DNA of 44,175 nt, from assembly GCF_030151085.1 (NCBI RefSeq), contig NZ_JASLER010000015.1:1-44175 (forward strand), written 5' to 3'. This stretch comes from Bacteroides sp. (GTDB lineage: Bacteria > Bacteroidota > Bacteroidia > Bacteroidales > Bacteroidaceae). The notes under the pieces were generated by a model that saw nothing but the letters and a program-made list of their open reading frames with translations, was not told where the DNA came from and did no database searches. The translations under genes were made by a program, and so were the position numbers. This document shows positions 33,513 to 42,177 of the stretch, piece by piece; position 1 is the stretch's first letter, and each line of letters begins with the position of its first letter.

Positions 33513-34820
33513 TTATTTTTGCTCGTTTAGTGATGCCGTGATAGGACGACGCAACGACTGCCATGCAGGAATCAATGCCGAGAGTACATTCAACAACAAA
33601 CAGAATAAGACCGCAACCACAAACACTGCCGGTGCAAAAAGCATATCCATGCCTAATGAGGCATCGGCACCTTCGGGTACGCCCGAAGGATAACTTTCAA
33701 ATAAGCTGAAAGTATTATGTCCTGATATAACCAAGGCGATCCATGCAACCACTAATCCCAGCAACGCTCCTAAACCGGAGAGGACCAAGTTTTCCCAAAG
33801 TACTTGTTTCAGCAGTAATCCCCGGTTAGCTCCAAATGCCTTACGCACTCCCATTTCAGGAAGCCGGCGTTCCATACGTGCAGAAATCATACCACTCAGA
33901 TTAAGTGCCGGAACAAAAAGTAACACAAAGGCTATGCCTGCAAATGTTCCTATCACTTTAGTCCAATCAATATTCTGGTTTTGAAAAGTTCGGAAAGTAT
34001 TACGCCAATATGTCTCCGGTTGACCAACCAAATCGATCTTCCAATTGTCGTCTCCTCCGGCTGCATTGTATTTTCGAACCAGTTCATCCACCTCAGTTTT
34101 TACATCAGCTATACCATCTTTTCCCTTAGACAAGATATATGCTCGGTAAGCACCTATCCCCCAAAGTCTCCCCTTTTTGTCGTAACCATCCATGCAACTA
34201 TAAGGAAGATAGAGTTGTGCATACGAATCTGGTGTCAGATAACTTCCGCCACGTACAATACCCACTATTTTTACATCAGTATAGTTCAGTGAAATGACCT
34301 TACCCACTACTCCTTGTGTTGTTCCAAAGAGTTGACGGGCATAACTATCAGTCAATACGGCATTACGAATACTACTACGCCGGTCCGCTTCTGTAAAAGG
34401 TTTACCATCAAGAAATGTCAAAGGAAAGACGCCAAAGAAATTTTCATCTGTATATTTTACCTGAACCGGAACTTCTTCTTCTGTTTCTGATTGTTGTATG
34501 TAAGAAGAATTATTCCCCCAAGGACTATAAACCCCTGTTACCAGCTCGGCACTCTTCAATGTGTACATCCACTCTTTTAACATTGCATAGCTAAGCATAG
34601 CAGCTTGCATATTCTTCTCTTTGGTCATTTGCGCTGTTTTAACAACCAGTGTATATTCTCTGTTTGTTTCAGGATAGACGGGCGCTATTCTCACATAATA
34701 GACAATAGCTATCACCATCGTCATTGCAATAGATAGTCCGGTACCCACAATATATAGTGAACTGAAAAGCTTGTTTTGTTTCAGTAGTTCCCAGGCTTGT
34801 TTCAGATAAGTTTTTAGCAT
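33513..34820 (-). CDS. FtsX/MacB-type permease, type A, pair 2
   Basis: At 435 residues this is the longest type A member. Helix 1 (SSLYIVGTGLSIAMTMVIAI) is followed by YPETNREYTLVVKTAQ. PALNLSGMISARMERRLPEM leads into GVRKAFGANRGLLLKQ. The end is LIPAWQSLRRPITASLNEQK. It is separated from its type B partner by 6 bp. Confidence 0.86.
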   Translation of the reverse strand: MLKTYLKQAWELLKQNKLFSSLYIVGTGLSIAMTMVIAIVYYVRIAPVYPETNREYTLVVKTAQMTKEKNMQAAMLSYAMLKEWMYTLKSAELVTGVYSPWGNNSSYIQQSETEEEVPVQVKYTDENFFGVFPLTFLDGKPFTEADRRSSIRNAVLTDSYARQLFGTTQGVVGKVISLNYTDVKIVGIVRGGSYLTPDSYAQLYLPYSCMDGYDKKGRLWGIGAYRAYILSKGKDGIADVKTEVDELVRKYNAAGGDDNWKIDLVGQPETYWRNTFRTFQNQNIDWTKVIGTFAGIAFVLLFVPALNLSGMISARMERRLPEMGVRKAFGANRGLLLKQVLWENLVLSGLGALLGLVVAWIALVISGHNTFSLFESYPSGVPEGADASLGMDMLFAPAVFVVAVLFCLLLNVLSALIPAWQSLRRPITASLNEQK

Positions 34821-34850
34821 TTTTCTAGTATTTATTTTCTATAGTTCTGT

Positions 34851-36110
34851 TTATTCATAGTGCAACGCCTCTGCTGGTTGCTCCTTCATAATCCAATAGG
34901 CAGGAACAGCGATACCCAGCAGTATCATCAACGTCATGATACCTAAAGAAATACCGATTTCGATAAGCCAACGTTCGAGGCTATATGAAACCTCCGAAGC
35001 CAATAAATCCATGTGATTCAAGTTCAACACAATAATGGCGATGGGCACAGCTGCCAGCAACAGAAGTAGCACTCCTTCGGCATTCAGCCAAGATATGATT
35101 CTTCCTTTCGAAGCCCCTAATGCCATACGAAGTCCGGTTTCGGCACGGCGTGCCTGCGTACGCATCCAAAATGTACCGGTTATTCCGAAGAATACATTCA
35201 GCAGCAAAAAGAGGCAGACTAGTTGCGACATCTTCATTTCGGTCATTTCCACATTAATCCGTTGGTTACGCATTTCTTCAAAGTTAGTAACGGCATTTAC
35301 ATAAATATTGCCCGAGACAAGACCATCACCCAAAGAAGCAAGCCATGCTTCTATTTCGTCTTGTGTCATGTTGCGTTTCATACGTATGGAATACTCCATG
35401 TCTTTGGGACGATACCACTCAAAATATTCTCCCATTAAGGCACCGGATGCTTTGACATAGAAACTAGCTGTAGCAGGTTCAAAGTCAGATTCACGAATAG
35501 AGGGGGCTACTGCCAGTATAGGTGACACATCCAGTACACCGGTATCTACCAAACGATTGCGCGGGTCTTGAGTCGGAAAGAATTTTTCCGCCAACTTTTC
35601 AGTAATGATTACTTGACCTTTGGCAGGATCTTCCAAATCACGAATACGCTTGCCGTTCACGTCATGAATGTTGAATACTTCAAAATAGCCAACATCTCCC
35701 ACTTGGCTATGCAATGTTTCGGGAGAAGCATTAATACTGTCAGCACCCGCAGGTGCTATAGTAGTCCAAGAGTTGCCTTGGCTGTAGGGACAACTATTAA
35801 AGCTACCGCCCACGGCTTCCACTTCATCAGTTGCCATCAAACGGTCAGTCAACTCGCAAATACGATCCCAACATTTGGTACCCCGTTCTTGCTCACCGAC
35901 ATAACCCTGTGTTCCCGGTTCTATTTCTTCTAGATGAAGCCGCCAACACCGAGCAATGTCATAACCCAAAGGCTGATTGTAAAGGGTAAATTTGCTATAG
36001 TAGATATCTGTTAGCATAAATATAGCAAACAATACTAGAGTCAACTCTGCAAAAATCCATCCGTTCTGCTTGCGCTGATTCCATATCAGAGTAATAAGAT
36101 GACGTATCAT
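34851..36110 (-). CDS. FtsX/MacB-type permease, type B, pair 1
   Basis: The 419-residue type B permease has GWIFAELTLVLFAIFMLTDI as helix 1 and LGYDIARCWRLHLEEIEPG after it. GTFWMRTQARRAETGLRMAL precedes GASKGRIISWLNAEGVLL. The C-terminus is WIMKEQPAEALHYE. It follows its type A partner by 20 bp. Confidence 0.86.
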   Translation of the reverse strand: MIRHLITLIWNQRKQNGWIFAELTLVLFAIFMLTDIYYSKFTLYNQPLGYDIARCWRLHLEEIEPGTQGYVGEQERGTKCWDRICELTDRLMATDEVEAVGGSFNSCPYSQGNSWTTIAPAGADSINASPETLHSQVGDVGYFEVFNIHDVNGKRIRDLEDPAKGQVIITEKLAEKFFPTQDPRNRLVDTGVLDVSPILAVAPSIRESDFEPATASFYVKASGALMGEYFEWYRPKDMEYSIRMKRNMTQDEIEAWLASLGDGLVSGNIYVNAVTNFEEMRNQRINVEMTEMKMSQLVCLFLLLNVFFGITGTFWMRTQARRAETGLRMALGASKGRIISWLNAEGVLLLLLAAVPIAIIVLNLNHMDLLASEVSYSLERWLIEIGISLGIMTLMILLGIAVPAYWIMKEQPAEALHYE

Positions 36111-36130
36111 GTATATATTTTTTTTAGAGT

Positions 36131-37405
36131 TTACTCCTGATTATTCAATGATTTGACAATATTGTACTTTCCTGCACGCCATGCCGGTACACCCGCGCAC
36201 ATCAGGTTGAGCAGGAAGATAAAAAATAGAGATGCGAGAAACATTTCAGGTCGAATCAACATTGCCATACTGATTTCTGATCCTGTAGGGAAGAAAATGC
36301 TACGCGTCAGCCAAAGCATAACTACTGAGAATACCAATCCGAATACCCCTCCGATAAATGTAATAACCAGATTCTCATTGACAACTTGCCTGAACACATT
36401 TCCGGCGGTTGCACCAAATGCCTTGCGTACTCCTATCTCTGCACGGCGCTTACGGAAACTGGTAATTGTAATACCAATCATGTTGAGGGCAGGCAGTAAC
36501 AGTAAAAACAGTATAAAGCCTCCTTGGGTTAAAAACCATTCCATATAGGGTACTTCATTTTTGAAACCGATATAATTGGTTATAATCAAATCGAAATTAC
36601 TTAAGGGACCACTAAAAAAGCTGATTTTATACTCCGGATTATTTGTATTGAATTGTTGAGTTGCCTTCTCCATTTCCATACGGATAGTAGAAAAATCACC
36701 GGTACTACCCGCCAGCATTACCACATTAAAGCCTCCTACCAATCCTCCACATACATTGGCTGGAGTCTCCATACCGGCATTAGAATTATAAGGTATCCAT
36801 AGATCCGAATAGGCGAAACGGGCCGTACGAGGAACATCTTCTACTACGCCACAAATGGAATATTCTTTCTTGTTGATAAGCAACCGTTGTCCAGATATCC
36901 CTTCGGACTTTCCAAATAGGCGACGTGCCAACTTCTCACTGATTACCACTTTGCAGATTCCACTTTCACTTTCTTCACGAGTAAAAGGTGCACCTTCAAG
37001 ATATTTAAAATCGAATATATTCCAAAATCTTTCATCGGTATTAGTTGCTGAATATTTAGAGAATGTACGTTTACCGGGTACATTGACCGAAACTGTACTA
37101 CGTGCATATCCGCTTACTTCTTGCGGTGTTTTCAAGTCGTAGAATAATTCACGGACTACACGTTTACCCATATATCCGTTATTCGTATTTCCATTATCTC
37201 CCTTTTCTACCACACGCATGGCAGTGACATGCAACATTCGGCTACGGTTTGACTCAGGAGCATACTCAGCCAAACGTACTTGTATTACCAGAATAATCAG
37301 CATTACTGCAGTAATGGCAAGGGCGGTACCTGCTATAGAAAGTCCACTGATCAGCGGATTCTCTTTTAACAGACTCCAAGCTTGTTTCAGATAGATCTTT
37401 ATCAT
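36131..37405 (-). CDS. FtsX/MacB-type permease, type A, pair 1
   Basis: The 424-residue type A permease has PLISGLSIAGTALAITAVML as helix 1 and APESNRSRMLHVTAMRV after it. PALNMIGITITSFRKRRAEI is followed by GVRKAFGATAGNVFRQ. The end is GVPAWRAGKYNIVKSLNNQE. It begins 5 bp after the adaptor gene. Confidence 0.87.
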   Translation of the reverse strand: MIKIYLKQAWSLLKENPLISGLSIAGTALAITAVMLIILVIQVRLAEYAPESNRSRMLHVTAMRVVEKGDNGNTNNGYMGKRVVRELFYDLKTPQEVSGYARSTVSVNVPGKRTFSKYSATNTDERFWNIFDFKYLEGAPFTREESESGICKVVISEKLARRLFGKSEGISGQRLLINKKEYSICGVVEDVPRTARFAYSDLWIPYNSNAGMETPANVCGGLVGGFNVVMLAGSTGDFSTIRMEMEKATQQFNTNNPEYKISFFSGPLSNFDLIITNYIGFKNEVPYMEWFLTQGGFILFLLLLPALNMIGITITSFRKRRAEIGVRKAFGATAGNVFRQVVNENLVITFIGGVFGLVFSVVMLWLTRSIFFPTGSEISMAMLIRPEMFLASLFFIFLLNLMCAGVPAWRAGKYNIVKSLNNQE

Positions 37406-37410
37406 GGCGG

Positions 37411-38658
37411 CTATTTCAATTTCAGTTTGCTCTTGTTTTTGTATTCACTCATATCGCTCACTACCACTTCATCGCCGGGTTGCAAGCCACTGACTACTTC
37501 TACAAACTCAAAGTTGCTATCCCCTAACTGAACTTTACGTTTAATTATTTCGTTGTCAGAGTTGCGTACAAAGAGCTCATATTCTCCACGTCCTACGTAA
37601 TAAGATGCATTGGCAACACGCATTACATCTTCTTTCACTGCATTCATCACATAAACATCGGTCTTCAAGCCCGAACGCAAGCGTTTATTGTTGTCTTCAT
37701 TCAACTGTACGGTAAAGGAAATAACGCCATTCTTTGAAAGCGGTGTAACACTGCTTACCGCACCTTCCAGCTTCTCGCTACCAATCTTTACTATAGCTTT
37801 GCCACCGGCAGCTACACGGTCGCCGTATGTATCGGCTATTTCGCCTTCAACCTTGAAGTGACTTAAATCGGAGATTACGGCAATCCGGTCGCCTTGTGTC
37901 ACCTGTGCACCGATCTGGTTATTGATAAATGTAAGAATTGCTTTTCTCGGCGAACGTATCTGTGCATCATCCAATGTACGTTTTACTTCTGCCAAGCTCT
38001 TCTTGAAGATACTGAAGTCAAGTTCCTGTACTTTATATTCGGCAGCAAGAACCTCTTTTTCATTGGAAAATTGTTGTTTCAACTGTTCGTATTCTAATTG
38101 TGCTACATTATAGCTAAGCTCTGCCTGACGTACTTTATCGGTAGTCCCTGAGCCCAAGCTATCAAGATATTGCTCATTACGCAGTTCTACTTTCATACGG
38201 TTCAGCTTCATGGCCGATACTTTAATCTGCATTTGCAGGTCGTTTAGTTTTGTCTGATTATTCACTTGAAGCTGTTTCAGTTTGTAACTGCGCATCTGCT
38301 CTTCGTCCAATGATTTTTTGTAGTCTGTTTCGGCAGTTTGCAAGTCCAGCTTCAAGATGGGTGTACCTGCATCTACGCTATCTCCACCTTTCTTATATAT
38401 CTCCATGATACGGGTATTGATGGGTGAATTGATAATTTCCTCAAATGCGGGCACCACTTTTCCCGAAGCGCTAACGCTGACTTCAATCGTACCCTTGCCA
38501 ACTTTCGAGAATACAAGGTCTTTTTCTTTAACGCCCGTACGCATCAAAGAAATAAGTACACTGACCAATACAATGCCTGCTATACCCAAACCACCAAAAC
38601 GAATAATTTTCTTATTACGTTCTTTGTTTCGCACTTCTTTTGGAATTTCTCTATCCAT
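37411..38658 (-). CDS. Periplasmic adaptor (membrane fusion protein, MacA/HlyD-like)
   Basis: The 415-residue protein has one N-terminal membrane helix (about 21-41) after a basic cytoplasmic tail. A split lipoyl domain (KVGKGTIEVSVSASGKVVPAFEEIIN, then IRSPRKAILTFINNQIGAQV) surrounds a long coiled coil (about 110-215). Beta-barrel and membrane-proximal domains end in LQPGDEVVVSDM. Such adaptors link an inner-membrane ABC permease to an outer-membrane TolC-type channel. It is the first gene of the first transcription unit and the only adaptor in the array. No TolC-like gene is in the window. Confidence 0.9.
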   Translation of the reverse strand: MDREIPKEVRNKERNKKIIRFGGLGIAGIVLVSVLISLMRTGVKEKDLVFSKVGKGTIEVSVSASGKVVPAFEEIINSPINTRIMEIYKKGGDSVDAGTPILKLDLQTAETDYKKSLDEEQMRSYKLKQLQVNNQTKLNDLQMQIKVSAMKLNRMKVELRNEQYLDSLGSGTTDKVRQAELSYNVAQLEYEQLKQQFSNEKEVLAAEYKVQELDFSIFKKSLAEVKRTLDDAQIRSPRKAILTFINNQIGAQVTQGDRIAVISDLSHFKVEGEIADTYGDRVAAGGKAIVKIGSEKLEGAVSSVTPLSKNGVISFTVQLNEDNNKRLRSGLKTDVYVMNAVKEDVMRVANASYYVGRGEYELFVRNSDNEIIKRKVQLGDSNFEFVEVVSGLQPGDEVVVSDMSEYKNKSKLKLK

Positions 38659-38705
38659 ATCTTTATTGTGTTTTTATTATTTACGAACATTACACCTTTT
38701 TATAT

Positions 38706-38800
38706 ACTAAATCTATGCCAAAACTGTAAACGCTTGAAAGTAAGCGGAAAGGCAAAAAAGAAGAGTGTCCGTTTTCGAACACCCTGTACATTTTCGGATA
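38706..38800 (-). promoter_or_regulatory. Sigma-54-like promoter and activator sites before the adaptor gene
   Basis: On the minus strand TTTTGGCATAGATTTAGT gives GG (38719-38718), ten bases, then GT, so the -12 element is imperfect. TGTCCG-TTTT-CGAACA lies at 38766-38781 and a related TGTACA-TTTT-CGGATA at 38785-38800. GG-to-site spacing (47 bp) and site-to-site spacing (19 bp) are identical to those at 32105-32199. No TAnnTTTG promoter lies in this gap. Confidence 0.62.
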
Positions 38801-38871
38801 ACATAGTTTCCTTTAACTGTTAACATGAAGACCTCGCTTTCATTTCATTACATAAGCTGAAAGGATTACAA

Positions 38872-39119
38872 AAGAGCTTCCGCTCTACTCTTAGAACGGA
38901 AGCTCTTAAACAAACAAACAAAAGAGGTTAACGAGATATCACATCTAGCATTCCTCTGCATAAACAACCGAAAGAAAATATAGGAGGAATGGAGAATCCT
39001 TCTAACCTTCCGGTATTTTTCAATCTGTAATGATAGTCATCTATTGCCGCTTACATAGAAAAGGTTAGGTCTTTGTTTATATAATCGTATCCTTTGACAA
39101 AATGCTATAGCAATAAGAT
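38872..39119 (-). ncRNA. Candidate structured ncRNA, about 245 nt
   Basis: A promoter precedes it on the minus strand: TTTG at 39154-39151 and TAATTTTG at 39132-39125, 18 bp apart. The RNA ends at a hairpin, AAGAGCTTCCG with CGGAAGCTCTT (38872-38907), with an inner TCTA/TAGA helix and a short U run. Between these, CTAACCTT pairs with AAGGTTAG and CATTCCTC pairs with GAGGAATG, each 8 bp. No ORF is present. It lies between the divergent adaptor operon and the DUF305 gene. Family unknown; I could not match it to 6S RNA, tmRNA or a riboswitch. Confidence 0.5.
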
Positions 39120-39124
39120 ATGTG

Positions 39125-39154
39125 CAAAATTAGTCCAAAATCAAATGCCACAAA
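39125..39154 (-). promoter_or_regulatory. Bacteroides-type promoter of the ncRNA candidate
   Basis: On the minus strand TTTG and TAATTTTG are separated by 18 bp, one shorter than the spacing in the sRNA units at 2274-3711. Confidence 0.55.
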
Positions 39155-39347
39155 AAGAATTAATATTGGATAAAAGAGTCAGTTTTTTTGTATATTTCGT
39201 TCATGTCAAGTTGCGCGAATAACCTGAATGGCTTTTATTCAAGTGTCACAAGCTGATTCATAAGCAGTAAGGGATAAACTATAAAAATTAAACTTACCAG
39301 ATACATTATTTGTTTAACGATAAATAAACCTTAATAACTCCACTGCA

Positions 39348-40076
39348 ATGAAACAAAAAATCAAATTACTACTGGCAATTGCAACCATGTTCTCCATCAC
39401 CTCTTTTGCATACTCTCAGGATGTTGGGTGCAAGTGCGGCAATCAGTGCAAATGCGGTGAAAAGAACGGTACGGGAATGTGCAAATGCGGAGTCGGTTGT
39501 CAATGTGCCCAGATGCACTCGCATTCGATGCAGATGACTCACAACAATGTTTTTCTCATTATGATGGACTCAATGATGACAGCTATGGACGCAGCTCCAT
39601 TGGATGCTTCGGCTGAAGGAAATTTCCTGCGTCAAATGATTCCACACCACCAAGGAGCGATAGAAATGGCGAAGTACGAAATTGCCAACGGGAAGAATAA
39701 ACAAATGATACAGCTTGCCAAAAGTATTTTGACCGAGCAGCAGGGTGAGATTCAAGAAATGAAGGCCATGCTGGCACTCTATCCTTTTGTGCATAACCAG
39801 GTTCCGAGTGCCGACTATAAGAAGTCAATGGATGACGCTATGATGAAGATGATGACGGCAACTCCTTCGGACAAAGACCTTCAAGGCAAAAGCGTTGACT
39901 GTGCCTTCGCAATGGTAATGCTTCCTCATCATCAGGCAGCAGTCGATATGTCTACGGCGCTGCTTAAGCTCGTACCGACAGGACAAGTAGCAACCTATGC
40001 CGCGCGCATCATCTCCGACCAACAAATAGAGATTCAACAGATGGCTGAATTCATTAAACAAAATTGTAAAGAATAA
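39348..40076 (+). CDS. DUF305 protein with cysteine-rich metal-binding N-terminus
   Basis: The 242-residue protein has a signal peptide (about 1-24). Two copies of a CxCx3CxC motif follow, at Cys28/30/34/36 and Cys45/47/51/53, then a His/Met-rich stretch (HSHSMQMTH). The rest is a duplicated DUF305 (ferritin-like) domain with MIPHHQGAIEMA (His100, His101) and MLPHHQAAVDMS (His194, His195). DUF305 proteins such as cyanobacterial CopM bind copper in the periplasm. Thiol, His and Met ligands point to copper or a similar soft metal; this is inference. The next gene starts 5 bp downstream. Confidence 0.83.
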   Translation: MKQKIKLLLAIATMFSITSFAYSQDVGCKCGNQCKCGEKNGTGMCKCGVGCQCAQMHSHSMQMTHNNVFLIMMDSMMTAMDAAPLDASAEGNFLRQMIPHHQGAIEMAKYEIANGKNKQMIQLAKSILTEQQGEIQEMKAMLALYPFVHNQVPSADYKKSMDDAMMKMMTATPSDKDLQGKSVDCAFAMVMLPHHQAAVDMSTALLKLVPTGQVATYAARIISDQQIEIQQMAEFIKQNCKE

Positions 40077-40081
40077 AACGT

Positions 40082-41479
40082 ATGCAGAAGCTAATTATCG
40101 CCGGCCTCGCATTGCTGGCAACATTCACTATCTCGGCTCAGGAGCGTTATGCAAAAGACCGTGTGTATACAGGTAATCAGGTATCGAATACCGTTTCGGT
40201 CGTCGATCCGGCCACCAACACCCTACTGGGTGAAATCATTCTTGGCAAGCCACAGACTAACATTCTCTCACCGCTCTACAAGGGGCAGGCATTGGTGCAC
40301 GGATTGGGATATTCACCCGTGAAACAGATGTTGGCAGTGGTATCAATCGGTTCCAACTCTGTGACGCTCATTTCAACCAATGACAATACAATTCTCAAGA
40401 CTATCTATTTGGGTCGCTCTCCTCACGAGGCAACTTTCCTCCCAAACGGGAAAGAGGTATGGATCACTGTTCGAGGCGAAGCATACGTGAGCGTTGTCGA
40501 TGTGGCAACGATGAAGGAAACTCAGCAAGTGGCAGTATCAGATGGTCCGGGCATGGTAGCTTTCACACCCGACGGTAAGTTTGCATATGTTTGTTCAAGT
40601 TTCTCACCCTATTTAGATATTGTAGATACCCAAACCTATAAGGTGGTCAAAAAGATAGATATACCGAGTTCATTCTCTCCCAATATCTTTCCGAGTCCTG
40701 ATGGTAAGTTGATGGCTCTAACACTCAAAGATATTGGCAAGGTGGTGGTTATCGATACCAAAACCAACGAGATTGTTAAGACATTCTCTACCGGATCTAT
40801 TACCAACCACATAACCTTTACTGTTCTCAATGGCAAACTGTTGATGCCCGTAACAGTGGGCGGAGAGAACTGCGTAAAAGTGTATGATGTGGCGGATAAT
40901 TATAAACTTATTGCAACAATCCCTACAGAAACGCTTCCTCATGGCGAGTGGGCGTCACCCGATGGCAAGCGGTTGTATGTGGGATTGGAATATTCCGACC
41001 AAGTTCAACCCATTGATCTCGAAACCATGACCGCTATGAATGCTATTCAGGTAGGTCAGAGCCCACAGGCATTGCTCTATGCTGCGAATGCCGTAACAAG
41101 CGGAAATGGAACGCAAGGGCTTAAACCGCTGCAAGATCCTGCTTCCACCCAGGTTGTAGTGATGAAAAATCTTGTGGATGGTAGTTCCGCAACGGGTCAA
41201 TTGGCGGTTCGTCCAATCGGGCTTACCGACCTTGTAGAACAACTATTCCTTAAACTCAAGCCTGGTACAGCATATATTCTAGCTTTGACCAACAGTGATA
41301 AAACTCCCTATGTGGCAGACTATGAGATCAACTCATTTATTACGGAGGCTAACGGGAAATATGCCGGGCAATCCACCGGACTAGTCAAGAGCACAACCAG
41401 CTCACAGGAGCCATACAAGCATGTGATTCTGATTGATAAATCGACTGGTGAAGTGGTGATGATAGGAGAAAACAAATAG
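40082..41479 (+). CDS. YncE-like periplasmic beta-propeller protein
   Basis: The 465-residue protein has a signal peptide (about 1-19) and then repeated beta-propeller blades: NTVSVVDPATNTLLGEI, NSVTLISTNDNTILKTI, AYVSVVDVATMKETQQV, PYLDIVDTQTYKVVKKI and KVVVIDTKTNEIVKTF. These resemble YVTN/YncE-type repeats. Residues beyond about 345 form a separate C-terminal domain ending in VILIDKSTGEVVMIGENK. It is in operon with the DUF305 gene, suggesting a shared role in metal handling in the periplasm; no direct evidence for function is visible. Confidence 0.8.
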   Translation: MQKLIIAGLALLATFTISAQERYAKDRVYTGNQVSNTVSVVDPATNTLLGEIILGKPQTNILSPLYKGQALVHGLGYSPVKQMLAVVSIGSNSVTLISTNDNTILKTIYLGRSPHEATFLPNGKEVWITVRGEAYVSVVDVATMKETQQVAVSDGPGMVAFTPDGKFAYVCSSFSPYLDIVDTQTYKVVKKIDIPSSFSPNIFPSPDGKLMALTLKDIGKVVVIDTKTNEIVKTFSTGSITNHITFTVLNGKLLMPVTVGGENCVKVYDVADNYKLIATIPTETLPHGEWASPDGKRLYVGLEYSDQVQPIDLETMTAMNAIQVGQSPQALLYAANAVTSGNGTQGLKPLQDPASTQVVVMKNLVDGSSATGQLAVRPIGLTDLVEQLFLKLKPGTAYILALTNSDKTPYVADYEINSFITEANGKYAGQSTGLVKSTTSSQEPYKHVILIDKSTGEVVMIGENK

Positions 41480-41494
41480 TAATCGTCCGATAAT

Positions 41495-41544
41495 AGAGCA
41501 ATCCCCTGTCAGTAAGTGACTCACTGCTGACAGGGGATTGCTCT
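41495..41544 (+). terminator. Strong hairpin after the DUF305-propeller operon
   Basis: AGAGCAATCCCCTGTCAG (41495-41512) pairs perfectly over 18 bp with CTGACAGGGGATTGCTCT (41527-41544); the loop contains a second small palindrome. There is no T run directly after, so it may protect or process the 3' end rather than terminate alone. Confidence 0.7.
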
Positions 41545-41676
41545 CAAGGGCATTTTATCAACATAAAAATATCCTTCCTTACGGAGCTTTTCAAAATTCT
41601 GTATGCCGATAGGATAAATTTTATTGCTTATAGATATTCATATTAATGATTCTTACTACAAAAGTAGCAAATTAAA

Positions 41677-41970
41677 TCACTCATTACTCATATCTATATT
41701 ATATTCTTTTTCCCATTCCGTACGTTGCTTACGAAAACCATCTCTAATTTCCTGAAAAAATTTCTTATGAGCAGCTTCTGATTTTTGTTTTGCTTCTTCC
41801 GCAACTTCTTTTATTAATTGAGAAAGCATTTCATCAGAAGGTTCTTCCATACTTGTGAGACGATAGGAATTCATTTCTTTTTCTGACATATCGAATTCAC
41901 ATTTAGTATTATCACACGAAGATAGCAATGTTTTATTATATATTCCCAAAAGAGTTCCTTTTCCTTTCAT
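41677..41970 (-). CDS. Small charged protein of unknown function
   Basis: ATG at 41970 (MKGKGTLLGIYNK) follows GGAAAGGAG by 11 bases and gives 97 residues; a later ATG at 41889 (MSEKEMNSYR) would give 70. The longer frame from TTG at 42012 runs through the hairpin and is unlikely. The C-terminal 60 residues are rich in Lys and Glu and should form helices (MLSQLIKEVAEEAKQKSEAA). No domain is recognised. The ribosome-binding site forms the downstream arm of the 41977-42008 terminator, so translation from a read-through transcript would need that hairpin to open. Confidence 0.5.
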   Translation of the reverse strand: MKGKGTLLGIYNKTLLSSCDNTKCEFDMSEKEMNSYRLTSMEEPSDEMLSQLIKEVAEEAKQKSEAAHKKFFQEIRDGFRKQRTEWEKEYNIDMSNE

Positions 41971-41976
41971 AGAAAA

Positions 41977-42008
41977 GAATCTCCTTTCCACGCTTGGAAG
42001 GGAGATTC
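41977..42008 (-). terminator. Intrinsic terminator of the right fimbrillin pair
   Basis: On the minus strand GAATCTCCCTTCCA pairs with TGGAAAGGAGATTC around an AGCG loop, 14 pairs with one G-T wobble, then TTTT. It is the counterpart of 2132-2163 in the left arm. Confidence 0.72.
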
Positions 42009-42063
42009 GCAAACAAACAAAAACACATAGGATGGGGATTCACATCTACAACCGATGCTGGTA

Positions 42064-42117
42064 ATCCGCAGATTGTGCAAAGAAGATAAAATCTAAAAAA
42101 TCTTTGCGCTTGCGGAA
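42064..42117 (-). other. Conserved two-stem hairpin downstream of the right fimbrillin pair
   Basis: TCCGCA (42065-42070) pairs with TGCGGA (42111-42116). Inside, GCAAAG (42077-42082) pairs with CTTTGC (42102-42107). It matches 2024-2076 in position and outer stem, with a compensatory base-pair change. Confidence 0.5.
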
Positions 42118-42177
42118 TGTTTTTATCTGAACTATCTGCAATTTATGGTTTTATGAACGGATGAACGGAGTATATAT

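Noticed and set aside
20412..38658. Reading the array as decayed or pseudogenised repeats
   Set aside because: All twelve permeases are full length (410-435 residues) without frameshifts and keep their type-specific motifs.
38872..39119. 6S RNA or tmRNA identity for the ncRNA candidate
   Set aside because: The 5' and 3' ends do not form the long closed rod of 6S RNA, and there is no tRNA-like end or tag reading frame.
41677..42012. Longer 111-codon form of the small ORF starting at TTG 42012
   Set aside because: Its first 14 codons are the terminator hairpin itself; ATG at 41970 has a good upstream GGAG.
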